DNA of 49,999 bases from an uncultured Pelagibacteraceae bacterium (GTDB lineage Bacteria; Pseudomonadota; Alphaproteobacteria; Pelagibacterales; Pelagibacteraceae): positions 1 through 49,999 of the forward strand of contig CACKZG010000003.1 in NCBI GenBank assembly GCA_902604545.1, written 5' to 3'. How positions within the stretch are numbered: position 1 is the first letter of the stretch; the number at the start of each line of letters is the position of its first letter. The translations under genes and the position numbers were made by a program. The notes beneath the pieces are model-generated. The model worked only from the letters and a program-made list of their open reading frames with translations, ran no database searches and was not told where the DNA came from. Below are positions 1-11,082 of this stretch, in pieces.

Positions 1-2
1 TA

Positions 3-62
3 TCAACCAAAGAAACACGTATTTTATCTGGGGTATTTGCAAGTTTAGGTAAAAAACGTTGA
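3..62 (+). CDS. Possible 3' end of a CDS truncated by the window edge (...STKETRILSGVFASLGKKR*)
   Basis: Open frame 3 from the window start to TGA at 60-62; protein-like composition, family not recognised. Confidence 0.3.
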   Translation, partial: STKETRILSGVFASLGKKR

Positions 63-90
63 TTGACAAAATGATGAGTAAGTTTATAAA
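63..90 (+). promoter_or_regulatory. Putative sigma70-type promoter for rpsD (TTGACA-N16-TATAAA)
   Basis: ttgaca at 63-68, 16 nt spacer, tataaa at 85-90, just upstream of the rpsD ATG at 103. Confidence 0.5.
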
Positions 91-102
91 GCCCACTATC
101 AA

Positions 103-720
103 ATGACAAAAAGATTAAACTCTAAACATAAAGTAGACAGAAGATTAAAAGTTAACCTTTGGGGAAGACCCAAAAGTCCTTTCAACACTAGGGCTTATGG
201 ACCAGGGCAACATGGTCAGACAAAAACATCAAAGCTATCTGATTATGGAATACAGCTTCAGGCTAAACAAAAATTAAAAGCCTATTATGGCAATATTAAC
301 GAGAGACAATTTAGAAATATTTATAAAAAAGCGGTAATGCTTAAAGGTGATACTGGTGAAAATTTAATCGGTCTTCTTGAAAGAAGATTAGATGCTGTGA
401 TTTATAGAGCAAAACTTGCAACAACAATTTTTTCAGCTAGACAATTAATTAATCATGGCCATGTAAAAGTAAATGGTAAAAAAGTGAATATTGGAAGCTA
501 TTTAGTTAAAGAAGAAGATACAATTGAGATAAGAGATAAATCTAAACAACTTGCAATAATTGATATTGCTCTTGCAAACAAGGAAAGAGAAACTCCAGAA
601 TATATTCAGATGGATGAAAAAAACAAAAAACTAAAGTTTGTTAGAGTTCCAAAGTTTGAGGAAGTTCCATATCCAATTGTTATGGAGCCTAATCTAGTAA
701 TTGAATATTATTCTAGATAA
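103..720 (+). CDS. rpsD: 30S ribosomal protein S4
   Basis: 205 aa; S4 N-terminus and S4 RNA-binding motif ([34 protein letters not shown]). Confidence 0.97.
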   Translation: MTKRLNSKHKVDRRLKVNLWGRPKSPFNTRAYGPGQHGQTKTSKLSDYGIQLQAKQKLKAYYGNINERQFRNIYKKAVMLKGDTGENLIGLLERRLDAVIYRAKLATTIFSARQLINHGHVKVNGKKVNIGSYLVKEEDTIEIRDKSKQLAIIDIALANKERETPEYIQMDEKNKKLKFVRVPKFEEVPYPIVMEPNLVIEYYSR

Positions 721-1059
721 TTAGCTTTTAGCCTTAAAATTTATTTTTTTACTTTCAAAAAGTTTTGTCAATTCACCACTTTCATACATTTCTTTAACAA
801 TGTCACATCCACCTATAAATTCATTTTTAACATAAAGTTGTGGGATGGTTGGCCAATCACTAAAAATTTTAATACCTTCTCTTAAATTTTGATTTTCTAA
901 AACATTTATTCCTTTAAAATTTACTTCTAGTATTTTTAAAATATTTGAAGTAGCCATCGAAAATCCACATTGTGGAGCGTCAGGTGTGCCCTTCATAAAC
1001 AAACATACTTCGTTGTTTTCAATTTCATTTTTTATTAAATCATTTGTTTGTTGATCCAT
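721..1059 (-). CDS. grxD: Monothiol glutaredoxin (Grx4/GrxD type)
   Basis: FMKGTPDAPQCGFS motif, WPTIPQLYVKNEFIGGCDIV. Confidence 0.93.
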   Translation of the reverse strand: MDQQTNDLIKNEIENNEVCLFMKGTPDAPQCGFSMATSNILKILEVNFKGINVLENQNLREGIKIFSDWPTIPQLYVKNEFIGGCDIVKEMYESGELTKLFESKKINFKAKS

Positions 1060-1290
1060 TTAACTCTCCTTTGTTTTGATTGCTAATGCATGTAGTTCAT
1101 TGCCCATTCTACCTTTTAATGAGTTGTATACCATTTTATGTTGCTCAATTTTACTTTTTCCAGAAAATTGAGATGAGGTAATAGTAGCTGAATAATGATT
1201 TCCATCACCTGCCAAATCTTGTATTTCAACAACTGCATCAGGTATTGCCTCCTTTATAAAATTCTCAATATCTTTTAAATCCATTGCCAT
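1060..1290 (-). CDS. BolA family protein
   Basis: Short BolA-like protein (GDGNHYSATITSSQFSGKSKIEQHKMVYNSLKGRMGNELHALAIKT), adjacent to the monothiol glutaredoxin. Confidence 0.9.
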   Translation of the reverse strand: MAMDLKDIENFIKEAIPDAVVEIQDLAGDGNHYSATITSSQFSGKSKIEQHKMVYNSLKGRMGNELHALAIKTKES

Positions 1291-2432
1291 TATTTGCTCA
1301 TATAGTTATTTAACCAACTTTTATTTGAAGTTGATAATTCGTCAATTGTAACTTTTGTCTTATCATTAATATATAGTTCATTTTCAGTAATTGTACCAAG
1401 TTCATCAAAATGAACTGCATTTTTATTCAATATATCAGCTACTTTTTTAAAATCTTTTTTGTTTATTTCTATAATATATCTACCTTGATCTTCGGCAAAA
1501 AAGTATTCTATTTCATTAATTAGATATTTAGGTTTTTTAATTTTTATTCCTTTTTTTCCTTTAATACACATTTTCGCTACTGCAGTAATTATGCCTCCTA
1601 AAGAAACATCATGAGCACTTTTAATTAAATTATAGTCAATTAATTTGAGTAAAGTTTCTCCATTATTTTTTTCATTAAATAAATTTACTTCAGGCGGGGG
1701 TCCATTTTTTTCATCTAAAATAGTTCTTGCAAATAAAGTTTGATCAATATGTCCTTCAGTTTTTCCGATCACTAAAACTAAATTATCAACTTCTTTAAAT
1801 TCCATGGTGATCATATTATTATAATCCTTGATTAACCCAACTCCACCAATTGCAGGCGTTGGTTTTATCCCTTCCTCTTTTGTTTGGTTGTAGAAAGATA
1901 CATTTCCAGAAACTACTGGGAATTTTAAATATTCGCTCGCTTCACCAATACCTTGAACACATTCAACAAACTCACCCATGTTTTCTTCATTTTCAGGACT
2001 ACCAAAATTTAAACAATTGGTTATAGCAATTGGTTTTGCACCAACAGATATAAGATTTCTAAAACTTTCACAAACTACTTGCTTTCCACCAGTTAAAGGA
2101 TGCGCCCAACAATAAACTGCAGAAGAGTCTACAGAGGCAGCTACAGCTTTATCTGTACCATGAACTCTTACAACACCAGCATCCCCACCAGGTTTTTGTA
2201 TTGTATCTCCCATGACCGTATGGTCATACTGTTGCCAAATCCATTCTTTGCTACATATATTTGGATTGGCTAAAATTTTCTTTAAAGTATCAATAATTTT
2301 TAAATGTTTAATGTCTTCTTTTTTAATTTTATTCTTTTTAGGAAGTTTTGTTTTTTTTCCATTTACGATCATACATAGGAGAGTTTTCAACCAAAGTATT
2401 AACTGGAATGTCTGCAACTTTTTTTTCATCAA
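1290..2432 (-). CDS. purL: Phosphoribosylformylglycinamidine synthase II, C-terminal part (separated by a frameshift)
   Basis: PurL C-terminal half ([33 protein letters not shown]). Homologous sequence begins near 2358; the first ~24 aa of this ORF are out-of-frame read-through. Confidence 0.9.
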   Translation of the reverse strand: MMKKKLQTFQLILWLKTLLCMIVNGKKTKLPKKNKIKKEDIKHLKIIDTLKKILANPNICSKEWIWQQYDHTVMGDTIQKPGGDAGVVRVHGTDKAVAASVDSSAVYCWAHPLTGGKQVVCESFRNLISVGAKPIAITNCLNFGSPENEENMGEFVECVQGIGEASEYLKFPVVSGNVSFYNQTKEEGIKPTPAIGGVGLIKDYNNMITMEFKEVDNLVLVIGKTEGHIDQTLFARTILDEKNGPPPEVNLFNEKNNGETLLKLIDYNLIKSAHDVSLGGIITAVAKMCIKGKKGIKIKKPKYLINEIEYFFAEDQGRYIIEINKKDFKKVADILNKNAVHFDELGTITENELYINDKTKVTIDELSTSNKSWLNNYMSK

Positions 2433-3483
2433 AATAAAGTTCTATTTTTTTTGACTTAGTAGTTTTTCCAATCACTGCAAAATCTAAGTTCCATTTTTCA
2501 AATATTTTTTGTGCTAGTTCTTCTTTACCGTTTTCTAAAATAATCAACATTCTTTCTTGGCTCTCTGAGAGCATAATTTCATAAGGTGTCATTTTGGCTT
2601 CTCTACAAGGCACTTTGTTTAAATTAATTTCAATACCAAGGTTTCCTTTTGACGCCATTTCTATACTTGAAGAAGTTAATCCAGCAGCGCCCATATCTTG
2701 AATGGCTATAATAGAGTCTCCAGCCATTAGCTCTAAACATGCTTCAAGTAAAAGTTTTTCAGTAAATGGATCTCCAACTTGAACTGTAGGTTTTTTTTCC
2801 TCAATTTTTTCATCAAAACTAGCTGATGCCATACTAGCACCATGTATTCCATCTCTTCCGGTTTTAGAACCAACATAAATTACAGGCTTATTTAAACCAG
2901 CTGCTTTAGAATAAAAAATCTTATCTTTTTTGACTAATCCTAATGTCATAGCATTAACCAAAATATTTCCATTATAAGAGTTATCAAAACTTGTTTGGCC
3001 AGCGATTGTAGGAACACCCATACAGTTTCCATAACCACCTATGCCATGAACAACGCCTCTTAATAAATTTTTTGTTTTTTTATGTTGTGGTGATCCAAAA
3101 TGTATTGAGTTCAAGTTAGCTATTGGTCTTGCACCCATTGTAAAAACATCACGCATTATACCCCCAACACCAGTTGCAGCACCTTGGTATGGCTCAATAA
3201 ATGAAGGGTGATTATGGCTTTCTATTTTAAAAACTATTGCATCGTTATCCTCAATATCAATAACTCCAGCATTTTCTCCAGGACCTTGAATAACTTTCTT
3301 TCCTTTAGTAGGTAGCTTCTTTAAATGTAATCTTGATGATTTATAAGAACAATGTTCATTCCACATTGCAGAAAAAATTCCTAGCTCTGTGATATTGGGT
3401 GTTCTCTTTAATAGTTCGCAAATTTTAGCATATTCATCTTTCTTTAAACCGTGATCAACTGCTACTTTTTCGTTTACAATCAT
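2338..3483 (-). CDS. purL: Phosphoribosylformylglycinamidine synthase II, N-terminal part (separated by a frameshift)
   Basis: [51 protein letters not shown]; frame is lost at the A8 tract (T8 on + strand, 2351-2358). Confidence 0.92.
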   Translation of the reverse strand: MIVNEKVAVDHGLKKDEYAKICELLKRTPNITELGIFSAMWNEHCSYKSSRLHLKKLPTKGKKVIQGPGENAGVIDIEDNDAIVFKIESHNHPSFIEPYQGAATGVGGIMRDVFTMGARPIANLNSIHFGSPQHKKTKNLLRGVVHGIGGYGNCMGVPTIAGQTSFDNSYNGNILVNAMTLGLVKKDKIFYSKAAGLNKPVIYVGSKTGRDGIHGASMASASFDEKIEEKKPTVQVGDPFTEKLLLEACLELMAGDSIIAIQDMGAAGLTSSSIEMASKGNLGIEINLNKVPCREAKMTPYEIMLSESQERMLIILENGKEELAQKIFEKWNLDFAVIGKTTKSKKIELYFDEKKVADIPVNTLVENSPMYDRKWKKNKTS

Positions 3484-4163
3484 TTTAAGTTGTTAATTAA
3501 GTTTTTAAAAAATAACGACCCATCCTCACCAGATAAAGATGTATCAATCATTCTTTCAGGATGGGGCATCATTCCTAGAACATTTTTTTTTTTATTAAAT
3601 ATACCAGCAATATTTTTTATGGATCCATTAGGATTAAATTGATCTTCTATTTTTCCATTTTCATCACAATAGTTAATAGCTATTTGATTATTGTCCTCAA
3701 TTTCTTTTAATTGATCATTGGTACAAAAATAATTTCCCTCATTATGAGCTATATGAAATTCTAAAACTTCGTTATATACATTTTTAAAATATTTATTTTT
3801 TTTATCGTTAATTTTTACAAAAACGTTTTTACAGATAAATTCTAAATATTTATTTCTAAGCAAAACACCCGGAACCAAACCGGTTTCTACCAATATTTGA
3901 AATCCATTGCAGATACCCATAACCATGCCCCCTGAATTTGAAAAATTAATTACAGATTGCATTATTTTTGATTTAGATGCCATACTTCCACATCTTAAGT
4001 AGTCCCCATATGAAAAACCACCTGGCAGTACAACCAAATCACTTTTTGGTAATTCAGCATCAGCATGCCAAACCATTTTATTTTTAAATCCAAACTTCTT
4101 TAAAGCAACATCCATGTCTCTATCACAATTTGAACCAGGAAAAGTAATAACTGATGATTTCAT
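3480..4163 (-). CDS. purQ: Phosphoribosylformylglycinamidine synthase I (glutaminase)
   Basis: [38 protein letters not shown]. Confidence 0.97.
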   Translation of the reverse strand: MKSSVITFPGSNCDRDMDVALKKFGFKNKMVWHADAELPKSDLVVLPGGFSYGDYLRCGSMASKSKIMQSVINFSNSGGMVMGICNGFQILVETGLVPGVLLRNKYLEFICKNVFVKINDKKNKYFKNVYNEVLEFHIAHNEGNYFCTNDQLKEIEDNNQIAINYCDENGKIEDQFNPNGSIKNIAGIFNKKKNVLGMMPHPERMIDTSLSGEDGSLFFKNLINNLK

Positions 4164-4166
4164 TAA

Positions 4167-4409
4167 TTACTTTGGATCAATAATTTTATAATTTTCAATT
4201 ACAAGATTTGCCAAAAGTTTTTTACACATCTCTTCAACTTTAGCTTTTGCTTTGTCGTTATCAGTTTCTTTAGTGTCTATTTCAAAATATTTGCCTTGTC
4301 TAACTTCGTTAACATCTTCAAAACCCATTCCATCTAGAGTTTGATGAATAACTTTTCCTTGTGGATCAAGTACATCTTTTTTTAAAGTTATGATTACTGA
4401 AATTTTCAT
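4167..4409 (-). CDS. purS: Phosphoribosylformylglycinamidine synthase subunit PurS
   Basis: 80 aa; [30 protein letters not shown]; lies between purQ and purC. Confidence 0.95.
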   Translation of the reverse strand: MKISVIITLKKDVLDPQGKVIHQTLDGMGFEDVNEVRQGKYFEIDTKETDNDKAKAKVEEMCKKLLANLVIENYKIIDPK

Positions 4410-5191
4410 TTTTTCCTTCTTTTAACCGAAGATAATTTAGTTACATTTACTGCTGAAACATTAGATTGTTCATGAAGTATACCTAATCTTTTTGCAACTT
4501 CAGTATAGGCTGGAATTAAATCACCCAGATCTTTTCTAAATCGATCTTTATCTAGTTTTTTTTCTGTAATACTGTCCCATAATCTGCATGTATCAGGACT
4601 AATTTCATCTGCTAAAATAACTTCATTTTTTCCATCAATTTTAATTCTTCCAAATTCTAATTTAAAATCTATAAGTTTAATCCCAACACCTCTAAACATT
4701 CCAATCATAAAATCATTAATTCTTAAAATGATTTTTTTAACTTTATCTATTTCAGTTTTTGATGCCCAATCAAAAGCTAAAATATGTTCTTCAGATATTA
4801 ATGGATCTCCAAGCTTGTCATCTTTCAAGCAGTATTCAATTAGAGGCTCTTTCAAAACAGTACCGTCCTCAATACCCAATCTTTTAGTAATTGAGCCTGT
4901 TGCAACATTTCTCACAATGAATTCGATCGGAATTATTTCTACAAGCTTTATAATTTGCTCACGCATATTTAATCTTTTTACTAAATGATTTTGAATTCCT
5001 ATTTGAGAGAGGTTAGAGAGTATATGTTCTGATATTCTGTTATTTAGAACACCTTTACCTTCAATGGTAGTTTTTTTTTGATTATTAAATGCAGTAGCAT
5101 CATCTTTAAAATATTGGATAACTAAGTTTTTATCATTTGTTGCATAAATGATTTTAGCTTTGCCTTCGTATAATTTTTTACCTTTTTTCAT
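4406..5191 (-). CDS. purC: SAICAR synthetase
   Basis: [45 protein letters not shown]. Confidence 0.97.
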   Translation of the reverse strand: MKKGKKLYEGKAKIIYATNDKNLVIQYFKDDATAFNNQKKTTIEGKGVLNNRISEHILSNLSQIGIQNHLVKRLNMREQIIKLVEIIPIEFIVRNVATGSITKRLGIEDGTVLKEPLIEYCLKDDKLGDPLISEEHILAFDWASKTEIDKVKKIILRINDFMIGMFRGVGIKLIDFKLEFGRIKIDGKNEVILADEISPDTCRLWDSITEKKLDKDRFRKDLGDLIPAYTEVAKRLGILHEQSNVSAVNVTKLSSVKRRKK

Positions 5192-6483
5192 TATTTAAAA
5201 ACTCTCCTAAAGATAAAATTTACATTTTTAAAGTGTTTAGAATAATTAAATATAGATTTTAGTTTTTTTGGGGAAATTTTACTCATTATAAATTTATCAG
5301 ATGAAATGACGTCAATTAAGTTTAAATTTTTTGCAAAACATTTTTTTGCATAAGATTGAACTAATCTATAAGATTTTTCTCTGCTTAATCCTGTTTTAGT
5401 TAATTCCAACATAACTTCTTGAGAAAAAATCAAACCTTTTGTTAAATTTAAGTTTTCAAGCATTTTTTTAGGGTAAACAATCATATTATCTAAAATATTT
5501 GTAAGTCTAACTAATGCAAAATTAGTTGTTATATTAGCATCTGGTCCGATATTTCTTTCAACACTTGAATGAGAAATATCTCTTTCATGCCAAAGCGCTA
5601 TATTTTCAAGTGCTGGTATTACCGCACTTCTAACCATTCTAGCTAAACCGGTAAGATTCTCACTTAAGATAGGATTTTTTTTATGAGGCATCGCAGAAGA
5701 GCCTTTTTGATTTTTTGAGAAATATTCTTGAAGTTCATAAACTTCTGTTCTTTGCAAATGCCTAATTTCAATTGCTACTCTCTCTATTGAACCCGCAATA
5801 ATTCCTAAAACTGAAAAATAAAATGCATGTCTATCTCTTGGAATTACCTGTGTTGATATTGGTTCAACTTTCAGAGCTAATTTTTTTGCGACATGTTTTT
5901 CAACACTTGGATTAATGTTGGCAAATGTTCCAACAGCGCCAGAAATTGCACATGTTGAAACTTCATCAATAGCATCTTTTAGTCTTTTTCTATTTCTTTT
6001 AAATTCTTCATAAAAAGAAGCTAATTTTAAGCCAAAAGTAATTGGTTCTGCATGGATACCATGGCTTCTTCCCATGCACGGCGTAAATTTATATTTTTTG
6101 GCTTGTTTTTTTAAAACTTTTAAAATTTGATCTATATCTTTTAAAATGATTTTACCTGATTGTACCAATTGAATATTAAAACTAGTATCTAAAACATCTG
6201 ATGATGTCATTCCTTGGTGAAGGTATCGTGCTTTAATTCCAGCTTTTTCAGTTACAGAAGTAAGAAATGCTATTACGTCATGTTTTACCTCAGATTCTAT
6301 TTTGTGAATTCTGCTTACATTAATTCTAGCTTTTTTTCTTACAACTGAAGAAACACCTTTTGGAATTTGACCAAGTTTTTCCATTGCTTCCGCAGCTGCA
6401 ACTTCAACATCTAACCAGATTTTATATTTATTTTCTTCTGACCAAATATCAGTTAATTCTTTTCGCGAGTATCTTTTAATCAT
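5191..6483 (-). CDS. purB: Adenylosuccinate lyase
   Basis: [34 protein letters not shown] signature. Confidence 0.97.
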   Translation of the reverse strand: MIKRYSRKELTDIWSEENKYKIWLDVEVAAAEAMEKLGQIPKGVSSVVRKKARINVSRIHKIESEVKHDVIAFLTSVTEKAGIKARYLHQGMTSSDVLDTSFNIQLVQSGKIILKDIDQILKVLKKQAKKYKFTPCMGRSHGIHAEPITFGLKLASFYEEFKRNRKRLKDAIDEVSTCAISGAVGTFANINPSVEKHVAKKLALKVEPISTQVIPRDRHAFYFSVLGIIAGSIERVAIEIRHLQRTEVYELQEYFSKNQKGSSAMPHKKNPILSENLTGLARMVRSAVIPALENIALWHERDISHSSVERNIGPDANITTNFALVRLTNILDNMIVYPKKMLENLNLTKGLIFSQEVMLELTKTGLSREKSYRLVQSYAKKCFAKNLNLIDVISSDKFIMSKISPKKLKSIFNYSKHFKNVNFIFRRVFK

Positions 6484-6486
6484 TAA

Positions 6487-7257
6487 TTATAAGTATGGAG
6501 GCTTTGAATAACCTTTAGCAGATTCTGTAAAGATTTCATAACCATTTTCAGTAATTCCTAACGTATGTTCAAATTGTGCAGATAAAGATTTATCCTTTGT
6601 AACAGCTGTCCATCCATCATTCAACATTTTTACATCGTATTTACCTGCGTTTATCATTGGTTCTATCGTAAATGTCATACCAGGTATTAATTCCATACCT
6701 GTATTTTTTTTACCATAGTGTAAAATATTTGGTGGCTCATGAAATGTTGTACTTATTCCGTGACCACAAAAATCTCTGACAACTGAAAATCCTTTTTCTT
6801 CTACAAAAGATTGAATTTCATAACCAATATCTCCCAATTTAATTCCAGGTTTTAAAATTTTAATTGCTCTCATCATAGACTCATAAGTAGCATCTATAAG
6901 ATTGTTTAACTTTACTGGGGTTTTTCCAATACAAAACATTCTGCTTGTATCACCATAATGTTCATCAACAATTGCTGTAACATCAACGTTTACAGCGTCA
7001 CCTTCTTGTAAAATTCTATCTGAAGGTATTCCATGACATATTACATGATTTAAAGATGTGCATAAAGATTTTGTAAAGCCTCTATAATACAAAGGAGCTG
7101 AGTAGCCACCATTGTCTCTAATAAATTCATATCCGAGTTTATCGATATGATCAGTGGATATACCTTCTTTAATATTTTCAGTTAACATATCTAAAGTTCT
7201 TGCAGCCAAGTTGCCTGCAATTTTCATTTTTTCAAATTTTTCTTTGTAATCAGTCAT
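6487..7257 (-). CDS. map: Type I methionine aminopeptidase
   Basis: NHVICHGIPSDR, DVTAIVDEHYGDTSRMF, CGHGISTTFHEPPNI, FTIEPMI. Confidence 0.97.
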   Translation of the reverse strand: MTDYKEKFEKMKIAGNLAARTLDMLTENIKEGISTDHIDKLGYEFIRDNGGYSAPLYYRGFTKSLCTSLNHVICHGIPSDRILQEGDAVNVDVTAIVDEHYGDTSRMFCIGKTPVKLNNLIDATYESMMRAIKILKPGIKLGDIGYEIQSFVEEKGFSVVRDFCGHGISTTFHEPPNILHYGKKNTGMELIPGMTFTIEPMINAGKYDVKMLNDGWTAVTKDKSLSAQFEHTLGITENGYEIFTESAKGYSKPPYL

Positions 7258-7948
7258 CTATAATTTTTAATTTTTTATCTATAAAAATTTTTTTAGAACT
7301 TATATTACATCTATATGCTAAAAAATTTACACCAGCTTTTTTAGCTATTAAATAATTCTTATAATATTCTTCATCTATATCTTTAGCTATTTTAAAATAT
7401 TTCATATTTTGGATTTGAACTAAAAATATTAAGTATGTTTTATAACTTTTTTTTATGGCATCAATAAGGGTTAATAAATGCTTAATTCCTCTTGCTGTTG
7501 GTGCATCAGGAAATTCAGCAGTATCCTCATTTCTAAATAAAGTAACATTTTTAACCTCAACAAAAATTTTTTGATCTTTTTTTTCTAATAAAAAATCAAA
7601 TCTTGTTACTTTATTAAAAAAAACCTCGGGTTTAATAATGTCATTATTCTTGAGTTCATTTACCAGATTATTTCTGAGACCATGCTCAACTATTTTATTT
7701 GCCATATGAGTATTTACCCCAACTAAATTTTTTCTAGATTTAATAATCTCCAATCCATATTTAAGCTTTCGTTTTGGATCATTATTAGCAAGCAAATAAA
7801 CTGTATTACCTTCATCTAATAAACCTTTCATTGATCCCGTGTTAGGACAATGAGCTGTGACAATTTCTTTATCAAGTTTAACGTCAGTAAAAAACCTTTT
7901 ATAACGTTTGATTAGTTTGCCTTTTATTAAAGACTTGGTAAATTCCAT
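7250..7948 (-). CDS. sfsA: SfsA family DNA-binding protein / sugar fermentation stimulation protein
   Basis: TAHCPNTGSMKGLL, RFDFLLE..FVEVKNVTL, FPDAPTARGIKHL. Start placed at the internal Met (MEFTKSL) at 7948; the listed ORF begins at 7984. Confidence 0.92.
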   Translation of the reverse strand: MEFTKSLIKGKLIKRYKRFFTDVKLDKEIVTAHCPNTGSMKGLLDEGNTVYLLANNDPKRKLKYGLEIIKSRKNLVGVNTHMANKIVEHGLRNNLVNELKNNDIIKPEVFFNKVTRFDFLLEKKDQKIFVEVKNVTLFRNEDTAEFPDAPTARGIKHLLTLIDAIKKSYKTYLIFLVQIQNMKYFKIAKDIDEEYYKNYLIAKKAGVNFLAYRCNISSKKIFIDKKLKIIDD

Positions 7949-7968
7949 TACTAAATTATATATTTCAT

Positions 7969-8718
7969 ATGGATAAAAAAGCAAAATTTAATGCATCAAT
8001 TTTAATTATAGGTAATGAAATTTTATCTGGCAGAACTCAAGACACAAATACCTCAACCTTGGCAATTTGGCTAAATTCAATTGGTGTTAATATTGCAGAA
8101 GTGAGAGTAATTCCTGATGTTGAGGAGACTATTGTTGATACTTTAAATTTACTTAGATCAACAAACGATTATGTTTTTACAACTGGTGGTATTGGTCCTA
8201 CTCATGATGATATTACGGCTCAATCAGTTTCAAAAGCATTTGGAATTAAATACGAAGTTCATAAAGAAGCTTTTAAAATTTTAGAAGCTTATTACCAACC
8301 TGGTGAATTTAATGAAGGTAGACAAAAGATGGCATGGATGCCTGAGAATGCAAAATTAATTTTAAATCCAACAAGTGGCGCACCAGGTTTTAATGTTGAA
8401 AATGTATTTTCATTACCAGGAGTACCTTCTATTTTAAAATCAATGTTAGGTGGTTTGACTAACAGAATAGTAGGGGGAGAGCCTATAAAAAGTCTTACAA
8501 TCAGTTTAAGAACTGTTGAAAGTGAAATAGCTAACTCTTTAACAAAGGTACAAAATGACAATACAGATGTAGAAATAGGAAGTTATCCATTCTTTCATGC
8601 AGGAAAATTAGGAGTTTCTATAGTGATCAGATCAGAAAATCAAAATAAAATTGATAATTGTTATTCTCAAATTTTAAAATTTGTAAATGAAAAAAAAATT
8701 GAGGTAGTAGATAGATAA
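7969..8718 (+). CDS. CinA/MoaB-type molybdopterin-binding domain protein
   Basis: IIGNEILSGRTQDTNTSTLA, FTTGGIGPTHDDITAQSVSKAFG, LPGVPSILKSML. Confidence 0.9.
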   Translation: MDKKAKFNASILIIGNEILSGRTQDTNTSTLAIWLNSIGVNIAEVRVIPDVEETIVDTLNLLRSTNDYVFTTGGIGPTHDDITAQSVSKAFGIKYEVHKEAFKILEAYYQPGEFNEGRQKMAWMPENAKLILNPTSGAPGFNVENVFSLPGVPSILKSMLGGLTNRIVGGEPIKSLTISLRTVESEIANSLTKVQNDNTDVEIGSYPFFHAGKLGVSIVIRSENQNKIDNCYSQILKFVNEKKIEVVDR

Positions 8719-9122
8719 TGCTGTATTTTGCTTATGGAAGTAATCTTCATCATTTTCAAATGAAACGTAGATGTAAAGATAGTATCTTTTTAAAAAAAAT
8801 AAATTTAAAAGATTTTAAATTAACCTTTAGAAGCAAGTATAGAGCTGCTGATATTGAACCTAAAAAAAATTCAATTGTTCCTGGTGGATTATTTGAAATT
8901 TCAAAAAGTGATGAAAAAAAACTTGATGTTTATGAAGATTTTCCCTCACTTTATAAAAAGTATTATTTTTTTTATTATGGAAAAAAAGTGATGACCTACA
9001 CTATGGTAAATAAATCAGCATTTAGATTTCCAACTGAAAGGTATCTTAATATTGTTAAACGAGGATACAAAGATTGTGGTTTAAATAAAAAATATCTTTC
9101 CAAAAGTTTGCGAGGAACCTAA
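8718..9122 (+). CDS. Gamma-glutamylcyclotransferase (AIG2/GGCT-like) family protein
   Basis: MLYFAYGSNL motif, GGLFEISKSDEKKLDVYEDFP. Confidence 0.85.
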   Translation: MLYFAYGSNLHHFQMKRRCKDSIFLKKINLKDFKLTFRSKYRAADIEPKKNSIVPGGLFEISKSDEKKLDVYEDFPSLYKKYYFFYYGKKVMTYTMVNKSAFRFPTERYLNIVKRGYKDCGLNKKYLSKSLRGT

Positions 9123-9135
9123 ATCTAGGAAAATT

Positions 9136-10905
9136 CTATTTAAGTTTATATAAGCCATAATTTAACCCAAAAACTGGTTCTAAATCATCATTATCTGCAT
9201 TATCAACAAAATTATAATGATTAATCGTATTTGCGTAATAATTTATAACGTCCTGCTGACTTTTTAGATATATTTTTTCTTCATCAAAAAGAACTTTTTT
9301 TAAAGTATAATTTTCTTTTACATAAGATTTTATTTTTGCTTGATTGTTTCCATCATGTAAATGAAATGGAGTAGATTCTTCAATTACAACATAATCGAAA
9401 TCTTTTTCTAAAAACTCAAAAAATGATTTTAGGTCTTCTATTTGATTATTTGTATAATTAAAATAAACTATATCTTCTTTAAGATTTTTATCTTTTATTA
9501 TAATTTCCTTAGTATTTTGGATTTTTTTAATTTTTTGTTTGATATGACTATTAAATTTTTTTGACGAATCATCTTTTTTAATTAAATTATTATCATATAA
9601 TTTTATATAATATTTATTTTGATTTAAACTTTCTTGAAAACTTAAATCAACTAAGTAAAGTACCTTCGAGTTATTGACACTGATATTTTTGTTAAAATTG
9701 AAAAAAGAGTGGTTTTTTGAAACTATATTTTTAATTTCATTATATTTTTTAATATTATCATTAATTACATAAAAATTAAAAATTAAAAAAATTACAATAA
9801 AATATTTATAATTATTTTTATTAAATTCATTAAAAATTATTCCTATTAATATCAATACCACTGAGTTAATACCCGCAAAATATCTTAGTTGAGGAAGAAT
9901 ATCTTCTGCTATTGCAAATAGAATTATTGGTTCAAAAATTAAAAGAAAAATTATTAGGAATTCTTTTTTAAATTTAACGTATTTGTTAATTAAAAAAAAA
10001 GGAGCAATAAAGATCAATAATAAAGAATTTTTTTCAGTTAAGAAAAGCATTCTAAATCCTGCAAAAATATCGCTAAAGGCAGATTGTAAAAATAAACTCA
10101 TTGAAAAACTGCCTTCTCGTGTCAGTAACCAATAAAACGCATCTTTATTTGTAAATGATGAATTTATAAAAGGTCCGAGTATTAAAAAAATAATTAAAAA
10201 AAATAAAAGATAATTTATCTTTGATAATTTGTATTTAATAAGATGTAGTGAAAATACTGCATAGATAGAAACAAAAGCAGTCCAGTAATTTACCCCCCAA
10301 GCAAGAGAGGCAAGAATACCAAAAATAAAGTATGATTTAAAATTAAATTTTTCAATTTTTATTTGATATTTGATTAGATAATACAATTGTATTAAATAAA
10401 TTAATAAATATGATGAGTTTTTACTGAAGATCGTTGAAACGCTCAGCAATACTAGTGACGTTGCAAAAGTTGTTATTAAAGTAATTAAAATAATTGAGTT
10501 AATCTTTAATTTTTTAAAAATTAAATATAAACAAAAAATCGTTGATGACGCAGTAATTACACTACCTAGTCTCCCATAATAAACGAATAGTTCTGTGTTA
10601 AAATAAATTTTTGATTTAATTTGTGCAAAATTTAATGAGTTGATTAAAAATTCATTGATGAAAATAGATTTTAAAATAATAATTAAATTGAACAATGATG
10701 TATAAAAAGGATTATAATTTTTTTCAAAATAACCAGTGAGAATACTTAAAGATGAGAGTACACTTCCTTGAAAAGCTATTTCATCTCTATTCCAAAAATA
10801 CGGCAATCCATAAGAAATTTCATTTGAGCGATATTTAATAAATATAACTGTTACAGCTAATACGAATATTAATTCAATATATCGATTATATGATTTTAGT
10901 TTCAT
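9136..10905 (-). CDS. Multi-pass membrane protein, GT-C (ArnT/PMT)-like glycosyltransferase candidate
   Basis: 589 aa, about a dozen hydrophobic segments plus a soluble C-terminal domain; early RDE motif (FWNRDEIAFQGS) similar to the catalytic loop position of GT-C enzymes. Confidence 0.5.
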   Translation of the reverse strand: MKLKSYNRYIELIFVLAVTVIFIKYRSNEISYGLPYFWNRDEIAFQGSVLSSLSILTGYFEKNYNPFYTSLFNLIIILKSIFINEFLINSLNFAQIKSKIYFNTELFVYYGRLGSVITASSTIFCLYLIFKKLKINSIILITLITTFATSLVLLSVSTIFSKNSSYLLIYLIQLYYLIKYQIKIEKFNFKSYFIFGILASLAWGVNYWTAFVSIYAVFSLHLIKYKLSKINYLLFFLIIFLILGPFINSSFTNKDAFYWLLTREGSFSMSLFLQSAFSDIFAGFRMLFLTEKNSLLLIFIAPFFLINKYVKFKKEFLIIFLLIFEPIILFAIAEDILPQLRYFAGINSVVLILIGIIFNEFNKNNYKYFIVIFLIFNFYVINDNIKKYNEIKNIVSKNHSFFNFNKNISVNNSKVLYLVDLSFQESLNQNKYYIKLYDNNLIKKDDSSKKFNSHIKQKIKKIQNTKEIIIKDKNLKEDIVYFNYTNNQIEDLKSFFEFLEKDFDYVVIEESTPFHLHDGNNQAKIKSYVKENYTLKKVLFDEEKIYLKSQQDVINYYANTINHYNFVDNADNDDLEPVFGLNYGLYKLK

Positions 10906-11082
10906 TTATTTTTTAAATGATTTTTCTTTGATAGTTCGTTTATAGATAAATATTGATTATTTTGATACTTTTATTTTTAATGCTTTTACGGAACTATATA
11001 AAGACTTTCAGCTTTATATAAATTGAAGTATTTCTTGCAATTTTTTTCATTTCAATATAACTAAATTTGTTAAGTTCTCTAG

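Noticed and set aside
2338-2365. Programmed -1 ribosomal frameshift in purL at an A AAA AAC heptamer
   Set aside because: The heptamer is in the right phase for -1 slippage, but the downstream purL frame requires +1 (or -2); a -1 shift would not reach it.
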